DNA of 64,000 nt, taken from the NCBI RefSeq assembly GCF_001039355.2, contig NW_019773625.1:1240367-1304366 (forward strand), in the 5' to 3' direction. The notes under the pieces are model-generated. The model saw only the letters and a program-made list of their open reading frames with translations. It ran no database searches and was not told where the DNA came from. Each line of letters starts with the position of its first letter. Positions within the stretch are counted from its first letter, which is position 1. The stretch comes from Lingula anatina. Taxonomy: Eukaryota; Brachiopoda; Lingulata; Lingulida; Lingulidae. The translations under genes were made by a program, and so were the position numbers. Below are positions 1 to 13,100 of the stretch, one piece after another.

Positions 1-1697
1 CCCCTTTCCCCCCCAAAAGGGGGGTTTTTTTCAACCCCCCCAACCCCCCCCCCCCCCCCCCCTGGCTTCGGGCCTGGTTTTGTTGTTTTGTAGTAGAAAG
101 AACTCGTATCAATTTTAGTTTAAACACAAGCAAGTGAAGCAATGTTATCACATTACACGATCGAGGCACAGTGCTTATACATTGGCTCTTAGCCTATATG
201 TTATAAACGGTAAATTTTATCTTTCACTTACATGTGATGTTATTTTATGTAGAGCACCACTAACAGGAATACACTGTACAGTATTATGTAGTAAAAGTGG
301 TGATTTTAAGTTGCTCTCGATTATTTAAAAGATTAAAATGAATATTTAAATGATTTGAATTAAACGAAATAAAGGCAATCCTTCCCAGAGGCGTGTACCT
401 TTTTTATACATTATTCTTCAGCTGAGTATTTACCACGTTTGATTTGTCGTTTTATTGGAATTGCTAGGAAACGAGGAAAGAGAATGGCTTATCTGAAATT
501 GAAATACTGTTCTCATTTGAAAAGTATTTCAATTCCATTCTGATTATCATTTTTAAAGTTATTTTCATACACATTCTGAATTTCATTACACTTTTGATCA
601 ATTAAGCTGTATTTTTCCAGAAACAGATTGTTTGCGATATTTATTGATACATAAATAAGATGGCTCGGATAGCTTTTTCTTAATAAGTGTGGTATATGTG
701 CTGAAGTTGAGTCATTGTGCCGACATTTTTTCACAACTAATGCATTTCATCCGAATGCTCGCTTGATAGAAATATGAGAATATTTTAACAAACATTTTGC
801 CCCTTTGACTTCTTTTCTTAGAACATTAGACTGCGATCGTCCAATAAAACAAAATATTATTTAGGTCCAACTTAAAATTCTTATTTAAGAGTAACATTCA
901 TAGTTTTTTAACCTTCCTATATTTGATAAGCCGACTTGGAATTGTAGCCTACTATGTGCTTGTTTCCAACCAACAAAACTGAGGACTTTCATGAGTTTCG
1001 TCCTAAAGTCTAGACTTTGAAATAGAGCAATTGTGGTCGGCAATGTCATTGTCCGTCTTTATTCTCGGTTCAGGGGGTGAGAAATATTCTGATGAACTCC
1101 AAAAATGAAAACCCCGCCAAAAGTAAAAGAAGACAATTATCGGACTACCTGATTCTGACATGTAGCACGACAGCGTCAGAACTGCCGCAGGGTTAAAAAT
1201 GGTTATGATTGTATGGAAAGAATGAATAGAAGGCAACCGAATAAAACACAGAAATTTTATAGCATTTACGTAGCTGCTTAACCGAAAGCGTAATAAGAGA
1301 TCCGTCAAATGTTTGCAGCAGTCTTTGAAGTGATAAAGCACCAATGAATTTCCATGCATAGGTTATTGCTTTTTAGCACAATGTTCGTTAATAAATTATT
1401 CAACCAGCCCGACGTAAAAACATTTTTCGTGTATTCCATGATATTTAAATTGATGTTTATTGAGAAAAATGAAGATCGTAGATATATAATTCAATACACT
1501 GCAATTAGGAATTTTCTGCACACCAAGGTGGCATGAACTAGCACCATGTACTAGGGAAAAAACAAAGTTTGCAACGAAAGAGGGGTATTTCGTCGAAAGA
1601 CTGGCATATAAGTCATGAGTAATTCAAAACATACACTAGACTGAAAGTCTCTATACATAATTTTTCGTGACTTTTCAAATGGTCTTTCTCTCCCTTC

Positions 1698-1746
<49 letters not shown>

Positions 1747-3995
1747 GGCAAATCAAAATTCGTATTTTTTCGATTCTTGTTGTGCTTTAAGTCTCATTGC
1801 CAAGTGTAAGATTGATTTATTTGAGGAAATTAATACAATGAAATTACATTGATAGTGTTTAAGATTCGTGACTTTTATTAGACCCCCCCCCCCCCAACAC
1901 AATGACCATGAGAAACGATTTATCTTGGACATAATATTATGTCCAAGACTTTATAAACAAACATAATGAAAATACTTCTCACAATGACCCCTCTACAACA
2001 ATCAACCACAGTTTGAAACGACCTTTTTAATCAATTAATCATCTGTTTTATAAAGCAATCCGAAGGTCCGAATTCAAAAGGTTGAAATGTTCAGGTACTG
2101 ATGTCACAACATAGAAAATGTCTAGATTTCTAAAGTACTCTTTATATAGGTAAACTGAAGAGACAGATGTCTGTTAATAGAGAATATATATGACATCGAA
2201 AGTTACAATTAAGCAAGTCTACAGCCTATTTCATTACTGGTACATGCTTGTGTAAACCCTAATGATGGCAGTTAACCATAACTGTGACAACATCTGTAAA
2301 TTTGCCAAAGTTTCATCAATTCTTTTTGAATATTCATTTTCAATCCTTAGCCATATATTTTGTAGAAATTGTTGCCGAGTTTATGTTTACTTCTGTTCTT
2401 TAAAAAAGTCTACATCAATATTACCCGCAAGGAAGCGTGGGTACTCAAATAAATGGCTTGATTTCTTTTTTTTTCTTGATTCCAATATCATCACAGCAAA
2501 TATACATGGCAGTTTTCTGTCTTTATATTTACCTTTAAAAGCCATTGCGATATCAACGTTTTTTTTTTTTTTTGTTTTGTTTTTTTGATTGTTACGCGTC
2601 TGGATTGATTTACGAAATTAATTGGCTAGTCTGCAAATGGTCGATCCGGGGTATAACGAAATGTAAGGGTTATTAAAAGATGGATATTGATTCTTTTGTC
2701 AGCTTCGTCCTTCACTATCAATAATCGATTTTTCTCTGTTTTGCTTTGATGAAATACGGTTAATGCAATTCGAATATTGATTGGGTTATTTCTGATTTGT
2801 GTCCTCAGGTGTGTCGATAAGTGTTTGTTCTGCTCCGAAAATATTGAATAATGCCTTCTAACAGATGAAACGGCCGCGGAAAGGCTTCGGGAAACTGTTC
2901 CTATAAATGCGTATAATTGAAGAAAACCAGTTCTGTTTGTACGGAGCCATATATTTTGATATGATAGAACATTAGTTTGCAAGCTACGTCGATTAGTCGA
3001 GTCCAGACTGCGGTAGTTGACAGCGTCTACATTATAGTTCATATTCACAGACTATGATAATAAATTCAGAGATGTACCTGTAGCCAAGTTGTCAACCGTA
3101 CCATTTTTACATCTGAAATCGCTTGTACCGAGCGATAGTTTGAAAAATTTTTCCAGCATTTGCATTGGTCATTTTTATTGGTTGATTGATTGATTCATTT
3201 ATATAATATGCGATACAAGCAATTAATCCTCAAAACATTTGCCTGTAGATATTTTCTAGATAGCACAACGGCAGCCGACAAGGGAATGACAGGCCTCTGT
3301 ACTGGCCGACCTGAAATTCAGAGAGAGAGATAGAGGGAGAGAGAGGCGTGGGAAGGGTCCTGTACTTTCTTACTTATACAAGGCTCATCCCTTACATTTC
3401 TTCATACATACTCTCTCTCTCTCTCTCTCTCCACCCGAAGTGTAAACGCCAATCAGCTTTATAAAAAGGGGAAATTATTAAAATCGCCTCTTTACCCGCT
3501 CTGAGCACGTTCTCCTGTCAGATACCCTATCCCTTCATCATCGAATTTGAGTCAAAACGCGTTGGAATAAAAACAAGAAATCGACTCCTATGCCGAATCC
3601 GAGATGAATGAATCTATATGCGAAACAATACATTCAACTCACTAGACCCTTGTATCGATCATTGAAACAATGGTCAATATTGAACGTCATGTTAGAATAA
3701 AGAATAATCCATAGGTAAATTTACCAGCACGATTGGTTTATGAGTGTGGTATTTTTTCAACATTTGAAGCTTCGTCAGTCCTGGCTGGCTCAGCGGTGTT
3801 TGTGGCTGGGAAGTGTTCCTTCCAAATTGATTATTTTCGGAAAGGCACGATTCGGTTTTGAAGAAAAGGGTTTTGCTACATGGGATATATTATTTTGTTC
3901 TCCACCGCGAGAGAAATTTGAACATCTAATCTCGTTTTCTTACGTGGGAAAGAAAGTTGGAATAGTTGGCCACTTCTATTAATAACACCAAAAGA
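1..3995. other. No supported gene; low-complexity and repeats
   Basis: Poly-C/poly-G-like low-quality start (1-62), CT and T runs, and a 140-codon minus-strand open frame at 2626-3048 that I could not tie to a family or to splice sites. Nothing else is supported. Confidence 0.6.
1689..1744. repeat. (CT)n microsatellite
   Basis: A run of tc/ct dinucleotides, about 55 bases. Confidence 0.97.
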
Positions 3996-4748
3996 ATGGA
4001 GTCAAGCTACGTCGGACGGATATTTCCATTCGTGCTGATGATGCTAGTGTTCGCGGCACACATAGAGGCTAAGCATTGTAAGTAGATAAAAGTTTTAAAG
4101 AAGTAATGTGCCTTTTTCTTTCTTTTTGAGTAAAAAAATATTTTGTAGGTAATCACTTCTTCTCTTGGTGATTTAAAAAAGACAGCGTTAAATACTTTCC
4201 AATGAAAATCATGAGGTGGGCCAAGACATGGAAAATAAATCAAAGAGTAGCAAATCCCACCAAATCCAGAAACCTCTTTTTATTTTATTTAAAAAAAGTG
4301 TCATATTAAAGCACTGAATTTCGAAAATTAGATAAGACTTGCACTGAAGCCTTATCAAAATGAAATCATGTAATGTAACTGTGGTACGTGAGATTTTTTT
4401 CTTCAAACACTTAGTAAATTGTCCCACCCTACTATTTAATGAAAATATAGATAATAGTAGTTTTAGATACTTTTCGTCATAGAAAATTACTTTTTAGATA
4501 TAGACACATAATCTGTTATACCTAAAATAGCAGATAAATTTAATGAGCTAAGCAGTAGTATTATTTTGTTACTGAAATTTCTTACAACCTAATTTTTATT
4601 GTTAAAACAATAAACAAGCATCATATCCGAATGTAAGTGAGTTCGAGTAAACATAGTCTAAGCAATATCTGTCGTCCCTTTATTTCAGTTTCTGCACTGC
4701 AGCCAATTACGTATTTCGACGGGTCCACTGATATTGACCACGCGGATG
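3996..4748 (+). CDS. Probable first two exons of a secreted protein (incomplete)
   Basis: Exon 3996-4077 starts with ATG and encodes MESSYVGRIFPFVLMMLVFA and then AHIEAKH, a good signal peptide, ending at a strong donor (gtaagtag). After an acceptor (tatttcag) exon 4689-4748 continues in phase as FSALQPITYFDGSTDIDHAD and ends in phase 1 at gtaagtg. I do not recognise the protein, and no downstream exon could be joined with confidence. A short candidate at about 5373 would end the protein within a few residues. It is the only plus-strand gene candidate in the window. It could be a small secreted peptide, a gene remnant, or the start of a gene whose exons I missed. Confidence 0.45.
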
Positions 4749-6921
4749 GTAAGTGAAAAACTCTTTTGCAAACCACGAGCGTACCAAACCTTGACAGCGT
4801 GCACCTACGTAAAGGCTAAATATAAATGACATTAAAACCCAATGAAAAATGTCCATTTTCATTCAGTTGAAATTTTATCATTTCTTTTCATCCTAAATAA
4901 CTATCTGTTCTAAAAATGTCAACAATTTTTTCGAAGAACTTCAGCATTTAAAATAATTCATTCAGATAATTTCACAGACAGACCTTGCGTTTAGCAGTGT
5001 TATCCTGACGAGCGCATACACCTACGCCTGCACAAAGTATAAAACCAAGTGCACATCAGAATATGCATACGTGTACGTCAATATAATCGTTCCTAAAATT
5101 CCCTTTAAAATGTGTACATCTAATGTCAGGCATTTTAAAAAATCTTTAGGAATGCTAAGAATAAAGTCAACAAAAATATGCTTAAAAATTATACACTGTC
5201 ACCATCTGGTGACATAACGCCTCTATACATCACTCGTGTAACAGTGTATTATCTCACACTTGTATTAATCTGTTTTACATTAAAACATTAAGTTGATCTC
5301 TTTTTATCTGGTAGATATCAAATTCCTCAGTTGATCAGCACTGAGTGTCATTATTCTATCAGGTAAACGAATTTTCGCTCCTTTGTAAGGATTCAATATT
5401 GACGTCAAACGGAAACTCGCATTCTCTCTTGAAAGTAAATATGCATACAATGAAATGTACCATCTCACCTACTGGTTCGAAGAGGCACGTTGCAGAGAAG
5501 TCTCTTACACTTTGTTTGGAAGCTTTAATGCTGGATTTAATCAGGGAGTTATATCGCAGACGATGTAATTCCCTGATTTAATGCACATGTATTATTTCCT
5601 AGACGACAAGGAAATAGTAGTCTTACATGACGTTCATTCAAATTTTAGCCCTTTCCTGAAATCGATATAAGTGGTGGAGCTGTTTTGTCCCATTTGTTAA
5701 TCCTATTTTTCATATAAGAATTATACTTAACAGTATGTATGTCCTGTTCAGGGATTGCAAAACTGTGTTATTTCAAGCAAAACTTCTTCCGGATATTAAA
5801 ACATAACCCTCCATGGCAACTCATTTATATCGGATATCTCTAATAAATCCGAAAATGGATCTATTTTTGATGTTATAGGACAGAGAGGGTGCCGGACGTA
5901 AATCCGATTTTTCACGTATCTCGGTATGCTCGAAGGTTTTAAAGTGGCAACATTTTGAGACAACGGCACCAGAAATCCATTAAAATAGTGTAGGCAATAC
6001 ACGTTCAAGTCAAACATTAGTTGTAGGCCTATCTCTCTCTCTCCGTCTAAAGCAGGCACAATGTTTTATGAAGTGGAATATTTCCGATTAATCTCGAGTC
6101 AAAGTATACTAAAATTTTGGCTAAAAATGTTAAAGGAACTTTCGGTCTGTTGTTCTCTTATGAAGCGGAGCCAAGTGATAGACCGAGTAGCCGCCTTGGC
6201 AGTGTAAAAGAAAGATATTAAAGAGATTTTAATTCAAGAAATAAATTTCTATTTTTTAATACGTATTTATCTTTTTATCTTTTGCGTGCAATGTGATAGC
6301 TAACTTAAAGTAATCATACAAAAGACAAATAGACAGAAACTAGAAAGAAAAAGGGAGAAAACTTCTGTATATAGGCGTGTCCATTAAATCCATTGACCTA
6401 CAATATTAGGTATGTTTAGTTTATTGAGCTAGCCCTTTGGGTGGTTACAATCTTTTGATGAAGTAACGATTCCAGATAAAGTAGAAACTTGATGAAGGCC
6501 TTGACCTACAGATGTATTCTGATATTAAGGTGAAACGAATAACGGGTCTTGGCCAACGAAATTGATTTTCGCAAAAAGAAAAAACAAAATAAAAAAAGAG
6601 CCAGTAATTTGCGACTCCCGTGTCCGTGCACGTGCGGTTTGTTAATTTGTCAAAAGCATAAGCACTCGTGCAAACACACATCCACACACACATAATTGGC
6701 CAGAGTGTGTATATACTCTGGCATCTTCCCCTACAGCAAATTTGGGGTTATTCCATTTCAATGTCAGACATTATCAAATCGGTTGATCTTTGAATAATTT
6801 CATTTGCCATGCGATTTACGATACTGCCCGTAAATCCCGCTTCCGTAGCCTATACGATTTTGTTAAGTTAAAGCCCCTGACAAATTTTGAAAATCTAATC
6901 CGTAGGCCGTAGTACTGCTTA

Positions 6922-7137
6922 GGCTCTGTTCTCACAACTTTTAGATCGATCTATCACCGCGGGGAGTCTCACTAGATTACTGTCAGATAATCCCCCTTAA
7001 GTGTCCGTCCCCGCCTACTACAAGCTTTAAGGGGTAATTAACTTTCGTGTCCGCCCGGCTGACAGCTATTTAGCGTGAACCCCCAGGGAGTTAGGTCGAT
7101 CCAATGTAGGTCGATCTAATCTATGAGAATGGGGTGT
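6922..7137. mobile_element. Fold-back element, family 1 copy
   Basis: It contains ttagatcgatct near one end and aggtcgatctaat near the other, with a ggggtaattaact core. The whole is the reverse complement of 23595-23804 over most of its length, so both are copies of one dispersed element. Confidence 0.75.
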
Positions 7138-8615
7138 TAGATGACAGCGCACAGTTCCTTTACTTGGTGTAATTCATTCGCACGAACTTGAACCTGTGAT
7201 TTTTCCGTACTCTGACCACGTGGGTGCTAAAAATCGTTGAGATCTTCACCGAAAACTTAAGGAAGGAATCTTACGACAACGGCACTGAGACCGAGAGGGC
7301 TCCTTGGGTTTACTTTTCAAACGACAAACCGAATTTTCCGTTCATGTCGTCAAGATAATGTCGACGAAATGGCACGATACCCGCCCGTGATGTAAACGTA
7401 CTCGACGTAGCCCGTAGTCACTTACGATGTCAAAAATCGCACTGAAAATCGTTCCTGTATACGATATCACCGTACGGCGTTCGTACCAAATGTTATCTAG
7501 GTTTTAAGGTGAAAGATACGACTTTTTATAGATTATTTATAAATTTTGAAGTCACAATCAACATATAATTTACAATCTATTGAAAATGTGGTCGTTTGCT
7601 CTGGTGGCAAAATCTCATACATTGCTCCGACGCCTAATTCTAAACATTGTTTTATTTTTTCTTAACCCGTATAAATATTAAATTCTAGCAAGTCAAAAAT
7701 GCTTACTAAAATCTTTAAGTCACCAGTTACCATAGGCGGCTGTAATTTCATATTGACCACAGACTCGCAAGTTTTGAAATAAATATTTGACGATGTATAG
7801 CCAGTGAATACGTGTAAGTGGGCCCCATAAAAAAGAACATCAATTTTTAAAATAGATGCGCGGGAAGCTCAAGTTTCACCCTAATTATCAGTGACAGGAT
7901 TTTCTATAGTTTCAGTCAGTGGCAACTAATGCAGACGTTTCGCAAATGTTCTACAAGACTGAGCTTTGCGGCTTCAAAAGCACTACATATTTGTATACCT
8001 CCGACACAATGTCATGTTATACATGTACTACCCCCCTCAAGTCCTCCCCCCTTAAGTCGCCACTCAAACACAACAGAAAAACATCAGGTTTGAATCGATT
8101 CTCAGAGAGACTATATTTATAAAAAATTGCGTTATGTTTTCATAAAAATATGGATGTATGTGATACGGAACAAAACGTTTCGGTTGACGTTTGCTAATTG
8201 CAGGAAGTGATTTAATAAAAAAGCAAACGAGTAGCCATCGGAAAGTCTCTAAAGTATGTCCTTAGATTCCATTGACCTCTGAAATACAGGACGTGTGATG
8301 TTGCCAACACTGAAGCAATCAAAATGTTTATCAAGTTTACACAATAGAACACCCTATTTATCTAAAACCTTGAGGGGAATTCATTGTGATAAGTACATTA
8401 GTTGGTAATGGAGTGTAGCAGTAACACAACATATGCTGGTGATGGTGTCGATAAATTGACTGGATGGTCCTAGCTGTCAAGAAAGGCAAGGGAACGGAAC
8501 ATATTGATCACTGATATTCTTTTTCCTTAACAAATCCATTAATTTGACGTAAAGTAGGCTTTGCATATGTCGTCACCCTATAACTTGACACGTCGATTGT
8601 TTCTAACAAATCTCG

Positions 8616-8917
8616 GAGGGTCCCGTTGGGAGGTAGTATTCACAGTTCACGGGAAATAAAATCATCAGCTCACAAATCACAGAATATAAAACTTTATTCA
8701 CATCTCAATGTTAAAGCGAGTTGAAAATCACGAAAATCACGAATCACCGGTTATAAGGACTTCGTTTCACGAAGGGGGGAGAATAAAAAACTGCATGAAT
8801 TGACGAGTCACGGGAATGGGGTGCTTCAAAGATCACGCTAAGTAATATGAGTGTTTCGCGCATCTCAATAAATAAAATGTGACTTTCACGTTAACGATAA
8901 AACCCAATGGGACCCTC
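8616..8917. mobile_element. Inverted-repeat element, ~302 bp
   Basis: The ends gagggtcccgttggg and cccaatgggaccctc are inverted repeats with one mismatch. The interior is non-coding with recurrent atcacg words. It has the size and form of a MITE. Confidence 0.7.
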
Positions 8918-10131
8918 ATCGTGTGGATTGTATTATTGTACCACCAGCTATTTATCTGATAATGATAATAATAGTAAAAAGGCTAAGTGGCTCTTTCCAT
9001 TTCTTTTTAAAGAATACAATAGTTATCTAATGATAATTATCCAGTCGTAGTGCAATAAAGGTAAACACTTTTGAAGCGAAAGTTTCCTTTTTCATGTTTT
9101 GTTCACCACCCCAAGTGCTTCTGCTTTTAAGGTCTGTCCCCGTTTATCGTCAATCTATGTGAATATTTGTGAATTGGTGTACTTAGAAGATGTTGCTCGG
9201 TTTGCACGTTATTTTGAAAGTTGTTTCGATAGTTTAACATAATCTTTTATATTTTTAATTATGTTTATTTATTTTTACTAATGAGGAACATGAGATAGAT
9301 AAATTATATATTTACCATGTTTTTTTCCCGAAAAATAAATAAAGAAATTAACACCGTAAAGGAGTCAGATATCACCATGAAAATTGACATATTGTGTAAA
9401 ATGCAATCCGGCGCCAGGGTTTGTCTGCTTGTTTTGTTGATGAGATATGATGTTCAATCAAATAAAGGCGGCAGATCGCCCTTTTACTGATAAAAGTAGA
9501 AGTTAGCCGTCCAAGGAGACATCCTAGCGCTAGATTGTAGCACTTATTGCTGTGAATAAATAGGCTTTAAAACGCTGTTGATAGCTGTTCGTTGAAGGAG
9601 ATCTGTTAGAAATCGAAAATACAATTTTCAACTTTCAGGAAAACGGTGCTGTTTTGTCACTCAAATTAACGAAACCTGATTGGGACAGTAAATCACTGTT
9701 TGTAGCAGGTTATATAAAATAAAATAAAAGTCATATGCGTGTTTAAATGTTTTTCATGAAGTAGGCATCAAGTTTGCAAGAAACTTACAGTAATTCATTG
9801 ACAAAAAATAATTCTAAGCGTGAGAAAATAGTACCACCCACCCACAGATGCACGGGTTCTTTTACTGTTGTTCCCTTATATAAAACATGCACGCTTAGCG
9901 GCTAATTACTGCTGCATGTAAAGTGCATTTATAATAAACCCGTTAAATCAAAGTCAATGTAAAAAAAAATGAAACCACCAAATTTACAGAGATTATTTTG
10001 TATGGAAGTTTTATAGTGGTATTAAATAATTCCTTTCCCTTTTTATCAAAAATAATGATAACTTTACATGACAAATATAAAGTGGTTTATGAAGAGTCAT
10101 TTTCCTGAGTAGTGATTATAATTATGTGACG

Positions 10132-13100
10132 TTAATAGTCGTTGGTTGTTTCGTAAGTGTAAGGCAGATCTTCATAGTCCGGAAGCACTGACAGCGCATG
10201 GGTAACGTGAAGGTTACCAGAAGCAGTGGGTCGATAGAGAAGCTGTCTCATATCCCCGACAGATCTTTCAGGAGGTTGCTCTGGTGCACCATATCCTGCA
10301 TATGAATTGGTGTAGAAAGGTCGGTCGTGGAAATTTGTTGGGATAGGCATAGCCATTTCTCGAACTGGCATTCCGTACATATCTCTTGCGGTTTGGGGCA
10401 TACCGTGATTCGACGTGCCATGGACGTATTCAGTGACAATCACAGAGCCTCGATCGTTAAGGGTCTTTTTGTTGTGCCCCCCTGACGCGGAACTGGTTCC
10501 GTCCTTGTATGCCTCAGTACTGACAAGTTTCTGCCTCTTTTTAACAAAACAGATGGCAACGATTAACAAGATGATGATTAAGACCATAACACCAACACCA
10601 CTAACAAGTGCGATCACTATGGTTTTCCACTGCTGTACATCCGTCTCGCAATGGGTGCCCCCAAAATTGATCTTGCACGTGCAAACTGGTTCGCCATCTT
10701 GGATCTCGTTGCAGACACCGCCATTTTGGCAGTAAGAGTCGTCACAGACTCGCCCACATGATCGACCTGGCTTTATGGTAGGCAGGGCGGAGTTATCTCG
10801 GTAGTTTCCTCTACACCTGTCAAAATTAAGGTGACAATAATGTATTTTCATCAAAAAGAAAAGAAGTAAAGGAGCCTAACGCCCGGTTCTACTAGATAAC
10901 CATGGTGGATATACAAAATGCCAGATGAGGAAGATTACGTAGGCCCCCTATATGACTAAGGAAGCGTTCGGATAAAACCATCGCACTAAGTGGATCGATC
11001 CAACTTTCCATAAGTGCAAACACTATTTCGGCTTGATTGTCTGACACGCCTCCTCGAGTTGCTATGGGGTAATCAACTTGTTGATTTCCTCCTCAAGGAG
11101 GCGTGTCAGACAATTACGCTGACAGTACTGAATGCAATTTAGCAACAATCCCCCACAAAGTAAGATGGATTCAGCCAGTACGATGTTTGAGTATTATAGA
11201 ACTTCGCCACAGGTAAATATCTGGTGCTGTTTTCCCTGGTATTAATAATAAAGAATTCGATTTCCAACAAAGAGATTTGGTAAGACAAAAGAGTAAGTAT
11301 GAAATAAATCCAAGTGGAATGTCATGACAGAAACGAGTAAAGCATGGAAGGTGAAATTTCACAGGTTTTCGTCTCATTCATATCTCCATTAATCTGAAAA
11401 CTAAAATTAAAGTATTTCTTCAAGAAACAGTAAGTTTAGTTATCAAACAACATAAATGCATTATTTAAGTTACGCACCTGCATGTATACCCTCCTTCCTG
11501 GTTTACACATATGGCACTGGGGGAGCAGTCATTTGTATCGGGGTTTGCACACTCGTCTGCATCAGTGACACTTAGCGAAGTGACGTTTGAATCGGAGTTA
11601 TTTAATAACTCCATCCTCAGCTCATCCTGCAGCTGTGTGGTATTGTATGTCACAGGCTGCTGAGGATCGTGTTCATAGCCAAGTTCAGTCTCTGCTATAA
11701 TGCTTCCACTCCTGCATCTCCTAACCCTACAGTGAAATCCGATCCGTCGTCCTCTACGTAGCAATCTACATACCATCACCTCAACCAGTTTGAATCTGGA
11801 ACTGCTTGGGTCATCCAAGTCAGGTGTGTACTGCAGCTTAAACACAATTATAATCCGGAACCAAATGAAGATAAGGAATCTGGGTGCCATGGTCGTGGTT
11901 GTTGAAATCGTGGAAGTACTCGGGCTCGTTGATGATGTGCTGGAAACAGAAGTGGTTTGGAGGTTGTCAGTGGTTAATATTTCCTTTGTGGAGTCCGGAT
12001 TTGGTGAAGTTGTCATATATTCGGGTATTGTTGTCTCACCACTTGTGGTGTATTTTGTAGTAGTTGTTGTTACTGTTGTTGTTGAGGGTTCAGCTACTGT
12101 TGTGGATTTAGTCACCAAAGTTGTTGCAGGTTCATTTGTTGTCACTGATTCAGTTGTTGACATTGTTGTTGTTTCTGTTGTTGTTGTCGGTTCAGCTACT
12201 GTTGTGGATTCAGTCTCTGATGTTGTTGCAGGTTCATTTGTTGTCACTGACTCAGTTGTTGACACTGTTGTTGTTTCAGTTGTTGTCGTAGATTCAGCTA
12301 CTGTTGTGGGTTCAGTAACTGAAGTTGTTGCAGGTTCATTTGTTGTCACTGATTCAGTTGTTGACATTGTTGATGTTTTTGTTGTTGTGGGTTCAACAAC
12401 TGAAGTTGTTGTGAGTTCATTTGTTGTCACTGATTCAGTTGCTGAAGAGGGTGGTATTTCTGTTATTGTTGTGGTTTCAGCTACTGTTGTGGATTCAGTC
12501 ACTGTAGTTGTTGCAGGTAAATTTGTTGTCACTGATTCAGATGTTGACATTAATGTTGTTTCTGTCGTTGTTGTAGGTTCAGCTACTGTTGTGGATTCAG
12601 TCACCAAAGTTGTTGCAGGTTCATTTGTTGTCATTGATTCAGTTGTTGACATTGTTGTTGTTTCTGTTGTTGTTGTCGGTTCAGTTACTGTTGTGGATTC
12701 AACAACGGAAGTTGTTGTGGGTTCATTTTTTGTCACCAATTCAGGTGTTGAAGTTGGTGGTATTTCTGTTGTTGTTGTGGGTTCAGCTACTGTTGTGGGT
12801 TCGGTCACTGAAGTCGTTGCAGGTTCATTAGTTGTCACTGACTCAGTTGTTGCTGTTGTTGTTGTAGGTTTATCTTCTGTTGTGGATTCAGCCACTGAAG
12901 TCGTTGCAGGTTCATTTGTTGTCACTGATTCAGTTGTTGACATTGTTGTTGTTTTTGTTGTTGTGGGTTCAACAACTGAAGTTGTTGTGAGTTCATTTGT
13001 TGTCACTGATTCAGTTGCTGAAGAGGGTGGTATTTCTGTTATTGTTGTGGTTTCAGCTACTGTTGTGGATTCAGTCACTGTAGTTGTTGCAGGTAAATTT

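Larger units (their letters stand above)
4749..10131. other. Largely gene-free stretch
   Basis: Contains two inverted-repeat elements (6922-7137, 8616-8917). An open frame at 7919-8122 has a fair acceptor (atagtttcag) before it but no phase-compatible partner. The 3' untranslated region and poly(A) site of gene 1 should lie just left of 10132. Confidence 0.6.

Noticed and set aside
2626-3048. 140-codon minus-strand open frame
   Set aside because: No recognisable family, no supporting splice sites; could be chance.
7919-8122. Open frame with acceptor-like sequence before it
   Set aside because: Phase does not fit the plus-strand exon at 4689-4748 and the peptide is low in information.
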